NCBI GenBank assembly: GCA_023264315.1
Contig: JALQST010000018.1
Span: 1 to 19,428 of the forward strand
From: Nodosilinea sp. BSH.14
GTDB lineage: Bacteria; Cyanobacteriota; Cyanobacteriia; Phormidesmidales; Phormidesmidaceae
Length of the DNA: 19,428 nucleotides
Reading direction: 5' to 3'
A model generated the notes under the pieces. That model saw only the letters and a list, made by a program, of their open reading frames with translations. It was not told the DNA's origin and did no database searches. Of this stretch, positions 13,776 through 19,428 are shown in pieces. A program made the translations under genes and the position numbers. The number at the start of each line of letters is the position of its first letter. Within the stretch, counting starts at the first letter, position 1.

Positions 13776-15908
13776 ATGAAGATTTCCCAAATCCTTGACA
13801 AAATCGACGAAAACCAGCTATTTGTGCCTGCTTTTCAGCGAGAGTACGTTTGGAAAACCAATGATGCCAAAGAACTTATCGCCTCGCTGTTAAAGGAATA
13901 CCCAACGGGGACGATGCTTACATGGGAAACTAATCGCCCTCCTGAGCTGAAAGGAGCATGGGAATACAATCCTAACCAAGGGGCCGTCAAATTGATCCTT
14001 GATGGGCAGCAACGGATCACGACTCTCTATATGCTGATTCGTGGCGAAGTTCCCCCTTACTATACTCTCGACGAGATTACTCACGACACTCGTAATCTAT
14101 ATGTTAATGTCGAAAATTTAGACCTTCAGTACTATAAGCAAAATCTCATGGAGAATAATCCTCTATGGGTTAATTTGACCGACGTATTTAAAGGCAATGT
14201 GCGTTCTCGCAATATTGTCAAAGCCCTGGAAAGTAAAGGAGAAGAGGTTTCTAACGATCTGGAGGATCGAATTGATGACAACTTCCGAGCTATCTTGCGT
14301 ATCTTGGAACGTGACTTTGTTGAACAAACTATCCCTGTCCGTGCCTCCATCAAAGAAGCCATCGACATTTTCTATGTTGTCAATGCTAGCGGCGTTAATC
14401 TGACGGATGCCGAATTAGCACTAGCCCAGATCAGTGGCTATTGGCCAAATGCCAGAGAACTTTTCAAGGCTAAGCTAAAATCCATGGCTGAACATGGCTT
14501 TGTCTTCAAGCTAGATTTTCTAGTTTACGTGATCTTGGGCGTTCTTCATCAGAGCGGATCAGAGATGCGAAAGCTACATACTGCTGACAACTATCCACGC
14601 ATCAAAGAAGCTTGGCACCTCCTCGAAAGTCATACTCTGGATTACGTTATCAACATTCTCAAAACTCATGCCTATGTAGACCATACTAAGGAAATTAACT
14701 CTTACTACGCTCTTGTTCCTATCATCGTCTACTGTTTTAATAAAGGCAAGCAGCCTTTATCACAGCAGGAGATAAAGAAAATCGTTAAATGGTTTTACTA
14801 TTCTCAAATTCGTCAGAGATATATTAGTCAATTGCCTCAAAAGCTCGACAAGGATAATGGCATTGTCTCAAAGCATGAAAATCCTTTTGATGAACTTCTA
14901 AATATCATCAAGGTTGAACGTTCTCTAGAGATATCTACTGACGAATTTATTGGTGTGGATGTTCGTAATGCTCTATGGGGGCTCATGCGCTGGTATTTTA
15001 AGAGTCGCAATGCCATCTGTTTTACCACTGGGGTTGGTATTCGGCAAAATATGGGTAGCAAATACACGCTGGAGTGGGATCATATCTTTCCTTTTGCCCT
15101 CTTAAAGGAAAACGGTTACAGCCGTAGTAACTGGATGAAGTATGCTCTAGCCCAGGAAATTACTAACCGGGCTGTCCTTACGCAGACGGCCAACCGTTCT
15201 AAATCAAGTCGAGAGGCCAAAGGTTATCTAGCCGAAGTTCAAACTAATTTTCCCGATGCCCTTAAACGTCAATCCATTCCTCTTGACTCCCAACTCTGGG
15301 AAATTGAAAACTATGAACAGTTCTTGGCTGAACGGCGAAAAATGTTGGCCGAGGAGCTAAACAATTTCTTGCAAGATATTACTGAAACCACAGATGCCAG
15401 TGTTGAAACTTCGCTGGAAGATCTAATTCGTGCTGGAGAAAGTTCTGATTTAGAGTTTAAGTCTTCTCTTCGTTGGGGCTATCAGCAAGGTGCTGTTCTA
15501 TCAGCCTTAGAGGATGTCATCATGAAATCCATCGCAGCTTTTAGCAACAGCGACGGTGGCACTCTCCTAATTGGCGTTAATGATGACGGTGAAATTCTTG
15601 GTCTGGAAAATGACTACAACACATTAAACGGTACTCGCGATAAGTTTGAACTGCACCTACGAAATTTAGTCAGTCGGTCTTTTGGAACGAGTTTCACAGC
15701 CAGCAATATTGCAATTACCTTTCCCATGTCCGGTGATCGTGAAGTCTGTCAGCTCGAGATTAAGCGAGCACTACATCCACAATATCTAGAAGTAAAAGAC
15801 AAAAGTACTGGTAGTAAAACACAAAAATTCTATGTTCGCAGCGGCAATTCCTCTGTGGAACTATCCTTGTCTGAAATTAGCGATTATATTCAAGAGCGAT
15901 TTCACTAG
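13776..15908 (+). CDS. DUF262-HNH-AlbA_2 fusion, candidate defence protein
   Basis: A 710-aa three-part protein. Residues 1-215 form a DUF262 (GmrSD N-terminal type) domain with FVPAFQREYVWK (16-27), the nucleotide-site motif LDGQQRITT (75-83) and NASGVNLTDAELAL (203-216). Residues 216-420 are helical and linker-like. Residues 429-486 contain an HNH/DUF1524-like nuclease core: LEWDHIFPFALL (432-443, Asp435/His436), Asn464 and TANRSKSSREAKGYL (471-485, Asn473). Residues 546-710 are an AlbA_2 (Schlafen-type) domain: SSDLEFKSSLRW (556-567), AFSNSDGGTLLIGVNDDGEI (588-607) and FYVRSGNSSVELS (685-697). DUF262-nuclease proteins (GmrSD, BrxU, SspE) restrict modified phage DNA; AlbA_2 proteins include nucleic-acid-binding and RNase-type effectors. 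An anti-phage role is inferred. Composition is clearly AT-richer than the flanks, suggesting transfer. No Shine-Dalgarno is evident. Confidence 0.85.
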   Translation: MKISQILDKIDENQLFVPAFQREYVWKTNDAKELIASLLKEYPTGTMLTWETNRPPELKGAWEYNPNQGAVKLILDGQQRITTLYMLIRGEVPPYYTLDEITHDTRNLYVNVENLDLQYYKQNLMENNPLWVNLTDVFKGNVRSRNIVKALESKGEEVSNDLEDRIDDNFRAILRILERDFVEQTIPVRASIKEAIDIFYVVNASGVNLTDAELALAQISGYWPNARELFKAKLKSMAEHGFVFKLDFLVYVILGVLHQSGSEMRKLHTADNYPRIKEAWHLLESHTLDYVINILKTHAYVDHTKEINSYYALVPIIVYCFNKGKQPLSQQEIKKIVKWFYYSQIRQRYISQLPQKLDKDNGIVSKHENPFDELLNIIKVERSLEISTDEFIGVDVRNALWGLMRWYFKSRNAICFTTGVGIRQNMGSKYTLEWDHIFPFALLKENGYSRSNWMKYALAQEITNRAVLTQTANRSKSSREAKGYLAEVQTNFPDALKRQSIPLDSQLWEIENYEQFLAERRKMLAEELNNFLQDITETTDASVETSLEDLIRAGESSDLEFKSSLRWGYQQGAVLSALEDVIMKSIAAFSNSDGGTLLIGVNDDGEILGLENDYNTLNGTRDKFELHLRNLVSRSFGTSFTASNIAITFPMSGDREVCQLEIKRALHPQYLEVKDKSTGSKTQKFYVRSGNSSVELSLSEISDYIQERFH

Positions 15909-15914
15909 ATAGAA

Positions 15915-15952
15915 CTTGAGAGCCATAGTTATAATCTGCAACAGGGCTCAAG
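15915..15952 (+). terminator. Weak terminator-like hairpin after the fusion gene
   Basis: CTTGAG (15915-15920) pairs with CTCAAG (15947-15952), with partial inner pairing (GCC/GGG). An AT-rich stretch ATTATTTAAAAA follows. It overlaps the TATAAT at 15930-15935, so one sequence may both end the fusion gene transcript and start the next. Confidence 0.3.
15930..15935 (+). promoter_or_regulatory. -10 element of the first toxin-antitoxin operon
   Basis: A perfect TATAAT lies 74 bp before the antitoxin ATG. No -35 is recognisable at 16-18 bp. The surrounding CCATAGTTATAATC resembles CCATGGCTATAATC at 17037-17050, ahead of the duplicated antitoxin, supporting a real promoter copied with it. Confidence 0.4.
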
Positions 15953-16003
15953 ATTATTTAAAAATCATGGGCTTTAGTAAACCTTCAGAAAACAAGAAAA
16001 TCT

Positions 16004-16201
16004 ATGCGTGGAATTCAATTTTTAGTCGATGAAAATGGAGAGAAAACAGCGGTTCTCTTAGATCTCCAAGAATGGGGTGATCTCTGGGAAGATTTCTATG
16101 ACATCCTAGTTTCTCGGTCACGGGAAGCCGAAGAAACTGTAGCCTGGAGCGAACTAGAAGCTGAACTTGATCAGGAAAATATGACCAATGATGCAGTATG
16201 A
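16004..16201 (+). CDS. Antitoxin of a RelE-type toxin-antitoxin pair
   Basis: A 65-aa acidic protein beginning MRGIQFLVDENGEKTAVLLD. It resembles small cyanobacterial antitoxins encoded ahead of RelE/ParE toxins: a short beta-strand-rich N-terminus followed by a helical acidic region (WEDFYDILVSRSREAEETVA) that would wrap the toxin. It has no obvious DNA-binding helix-turn-helix. The ATG at 16004 is preceded by GAAAATCT, a weak site. Its 3' end overlaps the toxin by 14 bp, implying translational coupling. A near-identical second copy lies at 17191-17361, without its own toxin. Confidence 0.75.
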   Translation: MRGIQFLVDENGEKTAVLLDLQEWGDLWEDFYDILVSRSREAEETVAWSELEAELDQENMTNDAV

Positions 16202-16448
16202 GATTCAGTTCAAAGCCTCTGCTGCCAAAGAGTTTCGCAAGCTACCCGTAGAAATTAAGGCTCGCCTACAAAAAGCGATTAATGCCCTCAAAACAGAACC
16301 TCGACCTCCAGGCACGAAAAAGTTGGCTGGTGAAGATGACCTGTACCGTATCCGTGTAGGTGATTATCGTGTTATTTACAAAATTGATGACGCTGTTCCA
16401 TTGATTACCGTCATGCGAATTAGGCACCGCCGCGAGGTCTATCAATAA
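16188..16448 (+). CDS. RelE/ParE-family toxin
   Basis: An 86-aa basic protein of the RelE superfamily, which in RelE members cleaves mRNA on the ribosome and in ParE members poisons gyrase. Visible features are the YEIQFKASAAKEFRKLP start, the LYRIRVGDYRVIYKI core (52-66, with R54, R56 and R61) and the C-terminal MRIRHRREVY (76-85) with His80, Arg81/82 and Tyr85. The retained basic and aromatic residues favour an mRNA interferase, by inference. The start is ATG 16188, or the next ATG at 16191; both overlap the antitoxin. A perfect 15-bp hairpin begins 14 bp after the stop. Confidence 0.88.
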   Translation: MMQYEIQFKASAAKEFRKLPVEIKARLQKAINALKTEPRPPGTKKLAGEDDLYRIRVGDYRVIYKIDDAVPLITVMRIRHRREVYQ

Positions 16449-16459
16449 AAACTAGAGAT

Positions 16460-16498
16460 AAAAGATCCCAGGGTTCTTGAAGAACCCTGGGATCTGAG
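16460..16498 (+). repeat. 39-bp hairpin repeat, copy 1
   Basis: A perfect 15-bp stem (AGATCCCAGGGTTCT 16463-16477, AGAACCCTGGGATCT 16481-16495) with loop TGA is flanked by AAA and GAG. The whole 39 bp is identical to 17125-17163. Placed after the toxin stop, it can act as a terminator though it lacks a T-tract; exact duplication suggests it moved with, or drove, the local duplication. Confidence 0.85.
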
Positions 16499-16522
16499 CC
16501 TAAATCAACCGGAGACTACCCA

Positions 16523-16750
16523 ATGACCACACTTTTAGAACAAGCCTTCCAAGCTGCCCAACATCTACCCGTTGCACTGCAAGACGAACTTGCCCAACAG
16601 TTGTTAGAGGATATTCAAAATGAACTACGCTGGCAAGAAACTCTGGCGACATCCGATGTAGAGTCAGACATTCTGACGAGCATGGCCCTAGCCGCCCTAG
16701 CCGAAGACGAGGCTGGCGAAACGGAAGACAAAGGCTTTGGCGAAGACTAA
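16523..16750 (+). CDS. Putative antitoxin of a second toxin-antitoxin pair
   Basis: A 75-aa strongly acidic, helical protein (MTTLLEQAFQAAQHLPVALQ start; LQDELAQQLLEDIQNELRWQ in the middle) of the kind placed ahead of RelE/ParE-like toxins in cyanobacteria. The Glu/Asp-rich tail (EDEAGETEDKGFGED) fits toxin neutralisation. It has a good Shine-Dalgarno, GGAG at 16511-16514, eight bases before the ATG. Its stop overlaps the next start by one base (TAATG). The sequence is unrelated to the antitoxin at 16004. The call rests mainly on composition and gene pairing. Confidence 0.7.
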   Translation: MTTLLEQAFQAAQHLPVALQDELAQQLLEDIQNELRWQETLATSDVESDILTSMALAALAEDEAGETEDKGFGED

Positions 16751-17025
16751 TGAAATCATCGAGAACCAGGGATTTCCGAAGACTTTTCCTGAAGCTACCC
16801 CAGCAGGTCAAAGAAACGGCAAGAAAAAACTATCAGTTGTGGAGGCAAAATCCCTCTCACCCAAGCCTTGAATTCAAGCAGATTAACACGAAAGATAATC
16901 TGTGGTCGGTCAGGGTTGGTATTGGCTGGCGGGCCTTGGGTGTGATGAAAGTGAAAGAGGACAAAATCGTTTGGTTTTGGATTGGCTCCCATGCCGAGTA
17001 CGATAAGCTACTCAAGAAAAAGTAA
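16750..17025 (+). CDS. RelE/ParE-like toxin of the second pair
   Basis: A 91-aa very basic protein (MKSSRTRDFRRLFLKLPQQV start). It has two N-terminal helices, then the sheet WSVRVGIGWRALGVM (52-66) and WIGSHAEYDKLL (77-88), the pattern of ParE/HigB-like members of the RelE superfamily. The His81/Tyr84 ending resembles HAEYDKLL tails common in these toxins. Translation is coupled to the preceding antitoxin through a one-base overlap. The exact target (mRNA or gyrase) cannot be told. It is distinct from the toxin at 16188. Confidence 0.78.
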   Translation: MKSSRTRDFRRLFLKLPQQVKETARKNYQLWRQNPSHPSLEFKQINTKDNLWSVRVGIGWRALGVMKVKEDKIVWFWIGSHAEYDKLLKKK

Positions 17026-17040
17026 GTTTTAATCAACCAT

Positions 17041-17109
17041 GGCTATAATCGCAGCAATTCTCCTGCTTCCCTCAGCGAAATTGAAAATATCCAGTTCCCG
17101 ATACCATAG
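17041..17109 (+). pseudogene. Possible AlbA_2 C-terminal remnant
   Basis: The frame reads YNRSNSPASLSEIENI and ends at a TAG at 17107-17109. It resembles the end of AlbA_2 domains (compare YVRSGNSSVELSLSEI at 686-701 of the fusion protein), and the DNA shares CGCAGC, AATTC and GAAATT blocks in order. It is short and could be chance; TATAAT at 17044-17049 also suggests this is a copied promoter region. Confidence 0.2.
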
Positions 17110-17124
17110 CGAATCTATAGCGAC

Positions 17125-17163
17125 AAAAGATCCCAGGGTTCTTGAAGAACCCTGGGATCTGAG
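17125..17163 (+). repeat. 39-bp hairpin repeat, copy 2
   Basis: Identical over 39 bp to 16460-16498: 15-bp stem (17128-17142 with 17146-17160), loop TGA. It begins 99 bp after the second toxin stop and 66 bp before the orphan antitoxin start (17191), so it would attenuate or terminate transcription into that copy. Confidence 0.85.
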
Positions 17164-17190
17164 GAATCTTCAAATCAAGTGAGAAAATCT

Positions 17191-17361
17191 ATGCGTGGAA
17201 TTCAATTTTTAGTTAATGAAAATGGAGAGAAAACAGCGGTTCTCTTGGATCTACAAGAATGGGGGGATCTTTGGGAAGATTTCTACGACATCCTAGTTTC
17301 TCGGTCACGGGAAGCCGAGGAAACGGTAGCCTGGAGCGACCTAGAAGCTGAACTCGTTTAA
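17191..17361 (+). CDS. Orphan antitoxin, duplicate of the gene at 16004
   Basis: A 56-aa protein nearly identical to the antitoxin at 16004-16201 (MRGIQFLVNENGEKTAVLLD start), with most nucleotide changes silent. The differences are D10N, E51D and a changed C-terminus that stops after ELV instead of running into the toxin. The frame extends to a GTG at 17179, but the ATG at 17191 matches the first copy, including the upstream GAAAATCT. No toxin follows: NAD kinase begins 37 bp later. Silent-biased change suggests the protein was kept under selection, perhaps as an anti-addiction or regulatory copy. Confidence 0.65.
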   Translation: MRGIQFLVNENGEKTAVLLDLQEWGDLWEDFYDILVSRSREAEETVAWSDLEAELV

Positions 17362-17398
17362 GATGGGATAGTCTTTGGGCCAGGGTGGGCCAACTGCC

Positions 17399-18319
17399 GT
17401 GCAACTCAACCAAGTGATTATTGTGCATAAGGCGGGGAATCGTCTCAGCCAGCAGTGGGCCGAAAAGTGCGCCCACGAGCTAGAAGCCTTGGGCAGTAAG
17501 GTATTGCGCGGCCCCAGTGGCCCCAAGGATAATCCCTATCCGGTGTTTTTGGCTTCCGTCAGCCAGCCCGTTGACCTGGCGATTGTGTTTGGGGGAGATG
17601 GCACCGCCCTCACCGCCGCCCGAAATTTAGCTGCCGAAAATATCCCGATCCTGGCCGTCAACATTGGTGGGCACCTGGGCTTTTTAACCGAAACCTCCGA
17701 GCAAATGGACGACACCGAGGCCGTGTGGCAGCGGCTGTTGGAGGATCGGTTTGCGGTGCAGCGGCGGATGATGCTGCAAGGCCAAATTTTCGAGGGCAAC
17801 CGCACCAACCTAGAGCCGATGAGCGACCGCTTCCTGGCCCTCAACGAAATGGCGGTGAAGCCTGCCTCCCCTGACCGCATGATCACCTCGATTTTGGAAA
17901 TGGAGATCGACGGCGAAGTGGTGGATCAATACCAGGGGGATGGTCTGCTGATTAGCACCCCCACGGGCTCCACGGGCTACACCGTCGCCGCCGGAGGGCC
18001 GATTATTCACCCCGGCATGGATGCCCTGGTGGTGACGCCCATTTGCCCCCTCAGCCTCTCTAGTCGCCCAATTGTGCTGCCCCCCGGTTCCGTGGTCAGC
18101 GTGTGGCCCCTGGCCGATCCCGACCTCAGCACCAAACTGTGGACAGATGGCGTTTTGGGCACGGCTATTTGGCCCGGTCAGCGGGTGGATGTGCGGATGG
18201 CCAGCGACCTGGCCCAGTTTATTATTCTGCGGCAGGGCTATTCCTACTACGGCACCCTACGCAACAAGCTCAACTGGGCGGGCACCCGCATTAGTTTTGC
18301 CAATAATCATCGTAATTAA
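17399..18319 (+). CDS. nadK: NAD kinase
   Basis: A 306-aa ATP-dependent NAD kinase making NADP+ from NAD+. Signatures are GGDGT (65-69, catalytic Asp67), VNIGGHLGFL (88-97), NE (149-150) and GDGLLISTPTGSTGY (180-194), with PICPLSLSSRPIVLP (214-228) in the conserved C-terminal part. The sequence fits one of the two NAD kinase types found in cyanobacteria. The frame opens at a TTG (17375), but the GTG at 17399 gives MQLNQVIIVHKAGN, which aligns with family starts. Return to GC-rich codons here contrasts with the segment just upstream. In several cyanobacteria NAD kinase lies directly after ndhE, so the intervening 4 kb looks inserted. It supplies NADP for photosynthesis. Confidence 0.95.
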   Translation: MQLNQVIIVHKAGNRLSQQWAEKCAHELEALGSKVLRGPSGPKDNPYPVFLASVSQPVDLAIVFGGDGTALTAARNLAAENIPILAVNIGGHLGFLTETSEQMDDTEAVWQRLLEDRFAVQRRMMLQGQIFEGNRTNLEPMSDRFLALNEMAVKPASPDRMITSILEMEIDGEVVDQYQGDGLLISTPTGSTGYTVAAGGPIIHPGMDALVVTPICPLSLSSRPIVLPPGSVVSVWPLADPDLSTKLWTDGVLGTAIWPGQRVDVRMASDLAQFIILRQGYSYYGTLRNKLNWAGTRISFANNHRN

Positions 18320-18360
18320 TTGGAACATTTTGGGCGCGGCTGGGGTGCTAGGCAGCACAA

Positions 18361-18508
18361 CCGTGCATCGGTTCTAGCGGGGATCAGCCGCTGGGGGCAA
18401 CGGGGAAAGTTCGGTGAAAGTCCGGCGCTGTCCCGCAACTGTGAGGCTTTTGGCGGATACCAAGGGCATAACGGTTCTCCGCCACCTAGATGCTGACCCT
18501 GTGTATGG
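18361..18508 (+). ncRNA. Cobalamin riboswitch
   Basis: The conserved aptamer core is clear: GGGAAA (18403-18408), GGTGAAAGTCC (18413-18423) and CTGTCCCGCAACTGTGA (18428-18444), the hallmark of the B12-sensing element. A closing P1 helix is visible: CCGTGCA (18361-18367) pairs with TGTATGG (18502-18508) with two G-U pairs. The 3' part CTGACCCTGTGTATGG fits the B12-box region loosely. It lies after nadK on the plus strand. The nearest downstream gene starts 258 bp away and has its own promoter, and no cobalamin, cobalt or B12-independent isozyme gene is in the window, so its target is unclear. Confidence 0.9.
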
Positions 18509-18676
18509 CCCCCCTTCCTCCGTCTTAGGACTGCCGCACCGGTTTGTCGTCAATGCTCAACATACTTAGCAGGGCATGTGGATTCTTTAACGATTCACAA
18601 TGATTCAGCGGCCTATCTATGGGGGGAGGGGAGATCTCTCGTCCAGCCTTCCCCACCAGGCGGCTGCCCTGGGCTG

Positions 18677-18706
18677 TTGACATTCGGGATTGAATGCCGG
18701 TACTAT
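18677..18706 (+). promoter_or_regulatory. Sigma-70 promoter of the TPR-like gene
   Basis: A perfect -35 TTGACA (18677-18682) and TACTAT (18701-18706) are separated by 18 bp. Transcription would start near 18713, about 53 bases before the ATG at 18766, and downstream of the riboswitch. This is the best promoter in the window. Confidence 0.65.
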
Positions 18707-18765
18707 CTTCCCGAGTCTCTATATCTTTCGCAAAAAGAATGTATTTACTAAAGACTTAGGTAGTC

Positions 18766-19428
18766 ATGGGTATGCCTTCCAGTGTTTTATCTCCTTTTCG
18801 CTTTGCGATGAGCCTTGTAGCTCTGTATCCATTGTTTGTGATTTTGGATACCATTCTATACCCGGCTGAAGTCAATGCGGCGGTTTTTTCGCTGGCGATG
18901 GGAGTAGACCCTAGCAATCCTTGTCGATTCTCTGAAGTCTGCTCTAGCAAGGTGGAGAAACCGCAACCAGACTTTCAGCGAATCCATCTATCCTCAAACG
19001 ATCATAGTGAGGATGACTCCCAGACGCTTTCCCTACCAGTATTAGGTATTGATGGGTTGATGGGCTTATCGGTATCTGCGTGGACGAGTCATTTAAGAGT
19101 CACCCGACCGGATGCTCACGTCAGCTCAATCCTGGCCCTGATGGCAGATTTTATCCTTAGACCTCATGACGCTGACATTTATATCAGTCTGAGCTATGAG
19201 TTCGCTCGACTAAGACGCTTTGATACGGCGCTAGAAATTTTAGATAGATTTCATCAAGTCAATGGTTATTCAGCCCAAATAGCCATCCATGAAATTGGCG
19301 TTTTAATGATGATGGGTGATCTATCCGCTGCCAGGGAAAAGATCTTGGCCGTGCTGTCGCGAGAACCCAACAATGCCTTTGCCTTCCTATACTGGGGCGA
19401 TATTCTTTTTGTTGAAGGAGACCTGGGA
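18766..19428 (+). CDS. TPR-like protein with N-terminal hydrophobic segment (partial)
   Basis: An open frame of 221 codons running off the right edge, so the C-terminus is missing. An in-frame TAG at 18757 fixes the ATG at 18766 as the earliest start. Residues 15-34 (MSLVALYPLFVILDTILYPA) form a hydrophobic segment followed by AEVNA-A, a plausible signal peptidase site or membrane anchor. Residues 36-95 are a low-complexity polar linker with two Cys (53, 59). From about 140 on, helical repeats appear (DADIYISLSYEFARLRRFDT, then ALEILDRFHQV; later AAREKILAVLSREPNNAFAF), in the style of tetratricopeptide repeats. The A+T content is higher than in nadK. The function is not recognised. The B12 riboswitch lies upstream, but a separate promoter sits between. 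Confidence 0.75.
   Translation, partial: MGMPSSVLSPFRFAMSLVALYPLFVILDTILYPAEVNAAVFSLAMGVDPSNPCRFSEVCSSKVEKPQPDFQRIHLSSNDHSEDDSQTLSLPVLGIDGLMGLSVSAWTSHLRVTRPDAHVSSILALMADFILRPHDADIYISLSYEFARLRRFDTALEILDRFHQVNGYSAQIAIHEIGVLMMMGDLSAAREKILAVLSREPNNAFAFLYWGDILFVEGDLG

Larger units (their letters stand above)
18320..18765. other. Intergenic region with riboswitch and promoter
   Basis: 446 bp with no supportable gene. It contains a small hairpin at 18345-18358 (GTGCT/AGCAC), the cobalamin riboswitch, a hairpin at 18656-18672 (CCAGG/CCTGG) and a sigma-70 promoter at 18677-18706. Only tiny frames occur downstream of the riboswitch (for example 18600-18680, 26 codons) and none looks coding. Confidence 0.6.

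Noticed and set aside
18600..18680. 26-codon frame downstream of the riboswitch, considered as its target leader peptide
   Set aside because: No ribosome binding site or meaningful sequence; it overlaps the promoter region of the next gene.

Overview
The window looks like chromosomal DNA from a cyanobacterium, probably a filamentous Leptolyngbya/Phormidium-type organism; the genus is inference. It carries a cyanobacterial ndhA-ndhI-ndhG-ndhE cluster, a SigC-type group 2 sigma factor, a Ycf46-type AAA ATPase, a PCP_red-domain mini-protein, a cyanobacterial ComB homologue and a cyanobacterial-type NAD kinase. The backbone is GC-rich with codons ending mostly in G/C.

Layout: 1-397 is non-coding, with a terminator-like hairpin and a 14-bp palindrome. 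398-1669 (+) is a UbiH-type FAD hydroxylase, convergent with an orphan family-5 ABC substrate-binding lipoprotein at 1781-3460 (-); a REP-like hairpin lies between them. 3586-5160 (+) is a receiver-PAS-adenylate cyclase. Next on the minus strand come a pentapeptide-repeat protein (5187-5906), ComB (5992-6723) and a 56-aa PCP_red protein (6966-7136). 7137-7549 is a hairpin-rich divergent spacer with a perfect 17-bp inverted repeat. SigC follows (7550-8731, +), convergent with Ycf46 (8750-10282, -). The 10283-10518 spacer, with an array of ACCCGCC motifs, separates Ycf46 from the divergent ndhA-I-G-E operon (10519-13400), which encodes membrane-arm and iron-sulfur subunits of NDH-1.

Between ndhE and NAD kinase (17399-18319) lies an AT-richer accessory segment, about 13.4-17.4 kb. 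It holds a 710-aa protein joining a GmrSD-like DUF262 domain, an HNH nuclease-like core and a Schlafen-type AlbA_2 domain; a RelE-type toxin-antitoxin pair; a second, different toxin-antitoxin pair; two identical 39-bp hairpin repeats; and a duplicated orphan copy of the first antitoxin. It reads as a small defence/addiction island inserted next to housekeeping genes, and the fusion protein is the best candidate for an undescribed system.

After NAD kinase there is a clear cobalamin riboswitch (18361-18508). No cobalamin or cobalt gene follows it. The next gene, a TPR-like exported or membrane-anchored protein truncated by the window end (18766-19428), has its own good sigma-70 promoter, so the riboswitch appears orphaned or has an unusual target.

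Functionally, ndhA-I-G-E and NAD kinase concern NAD(P)H metabolism and cyclic electron flow. SigC and the adenylate cyclase are regulatory. Ycf46 and the PCP_red protein are conserved photosynthesis-lineage proteins of incompletely known role.
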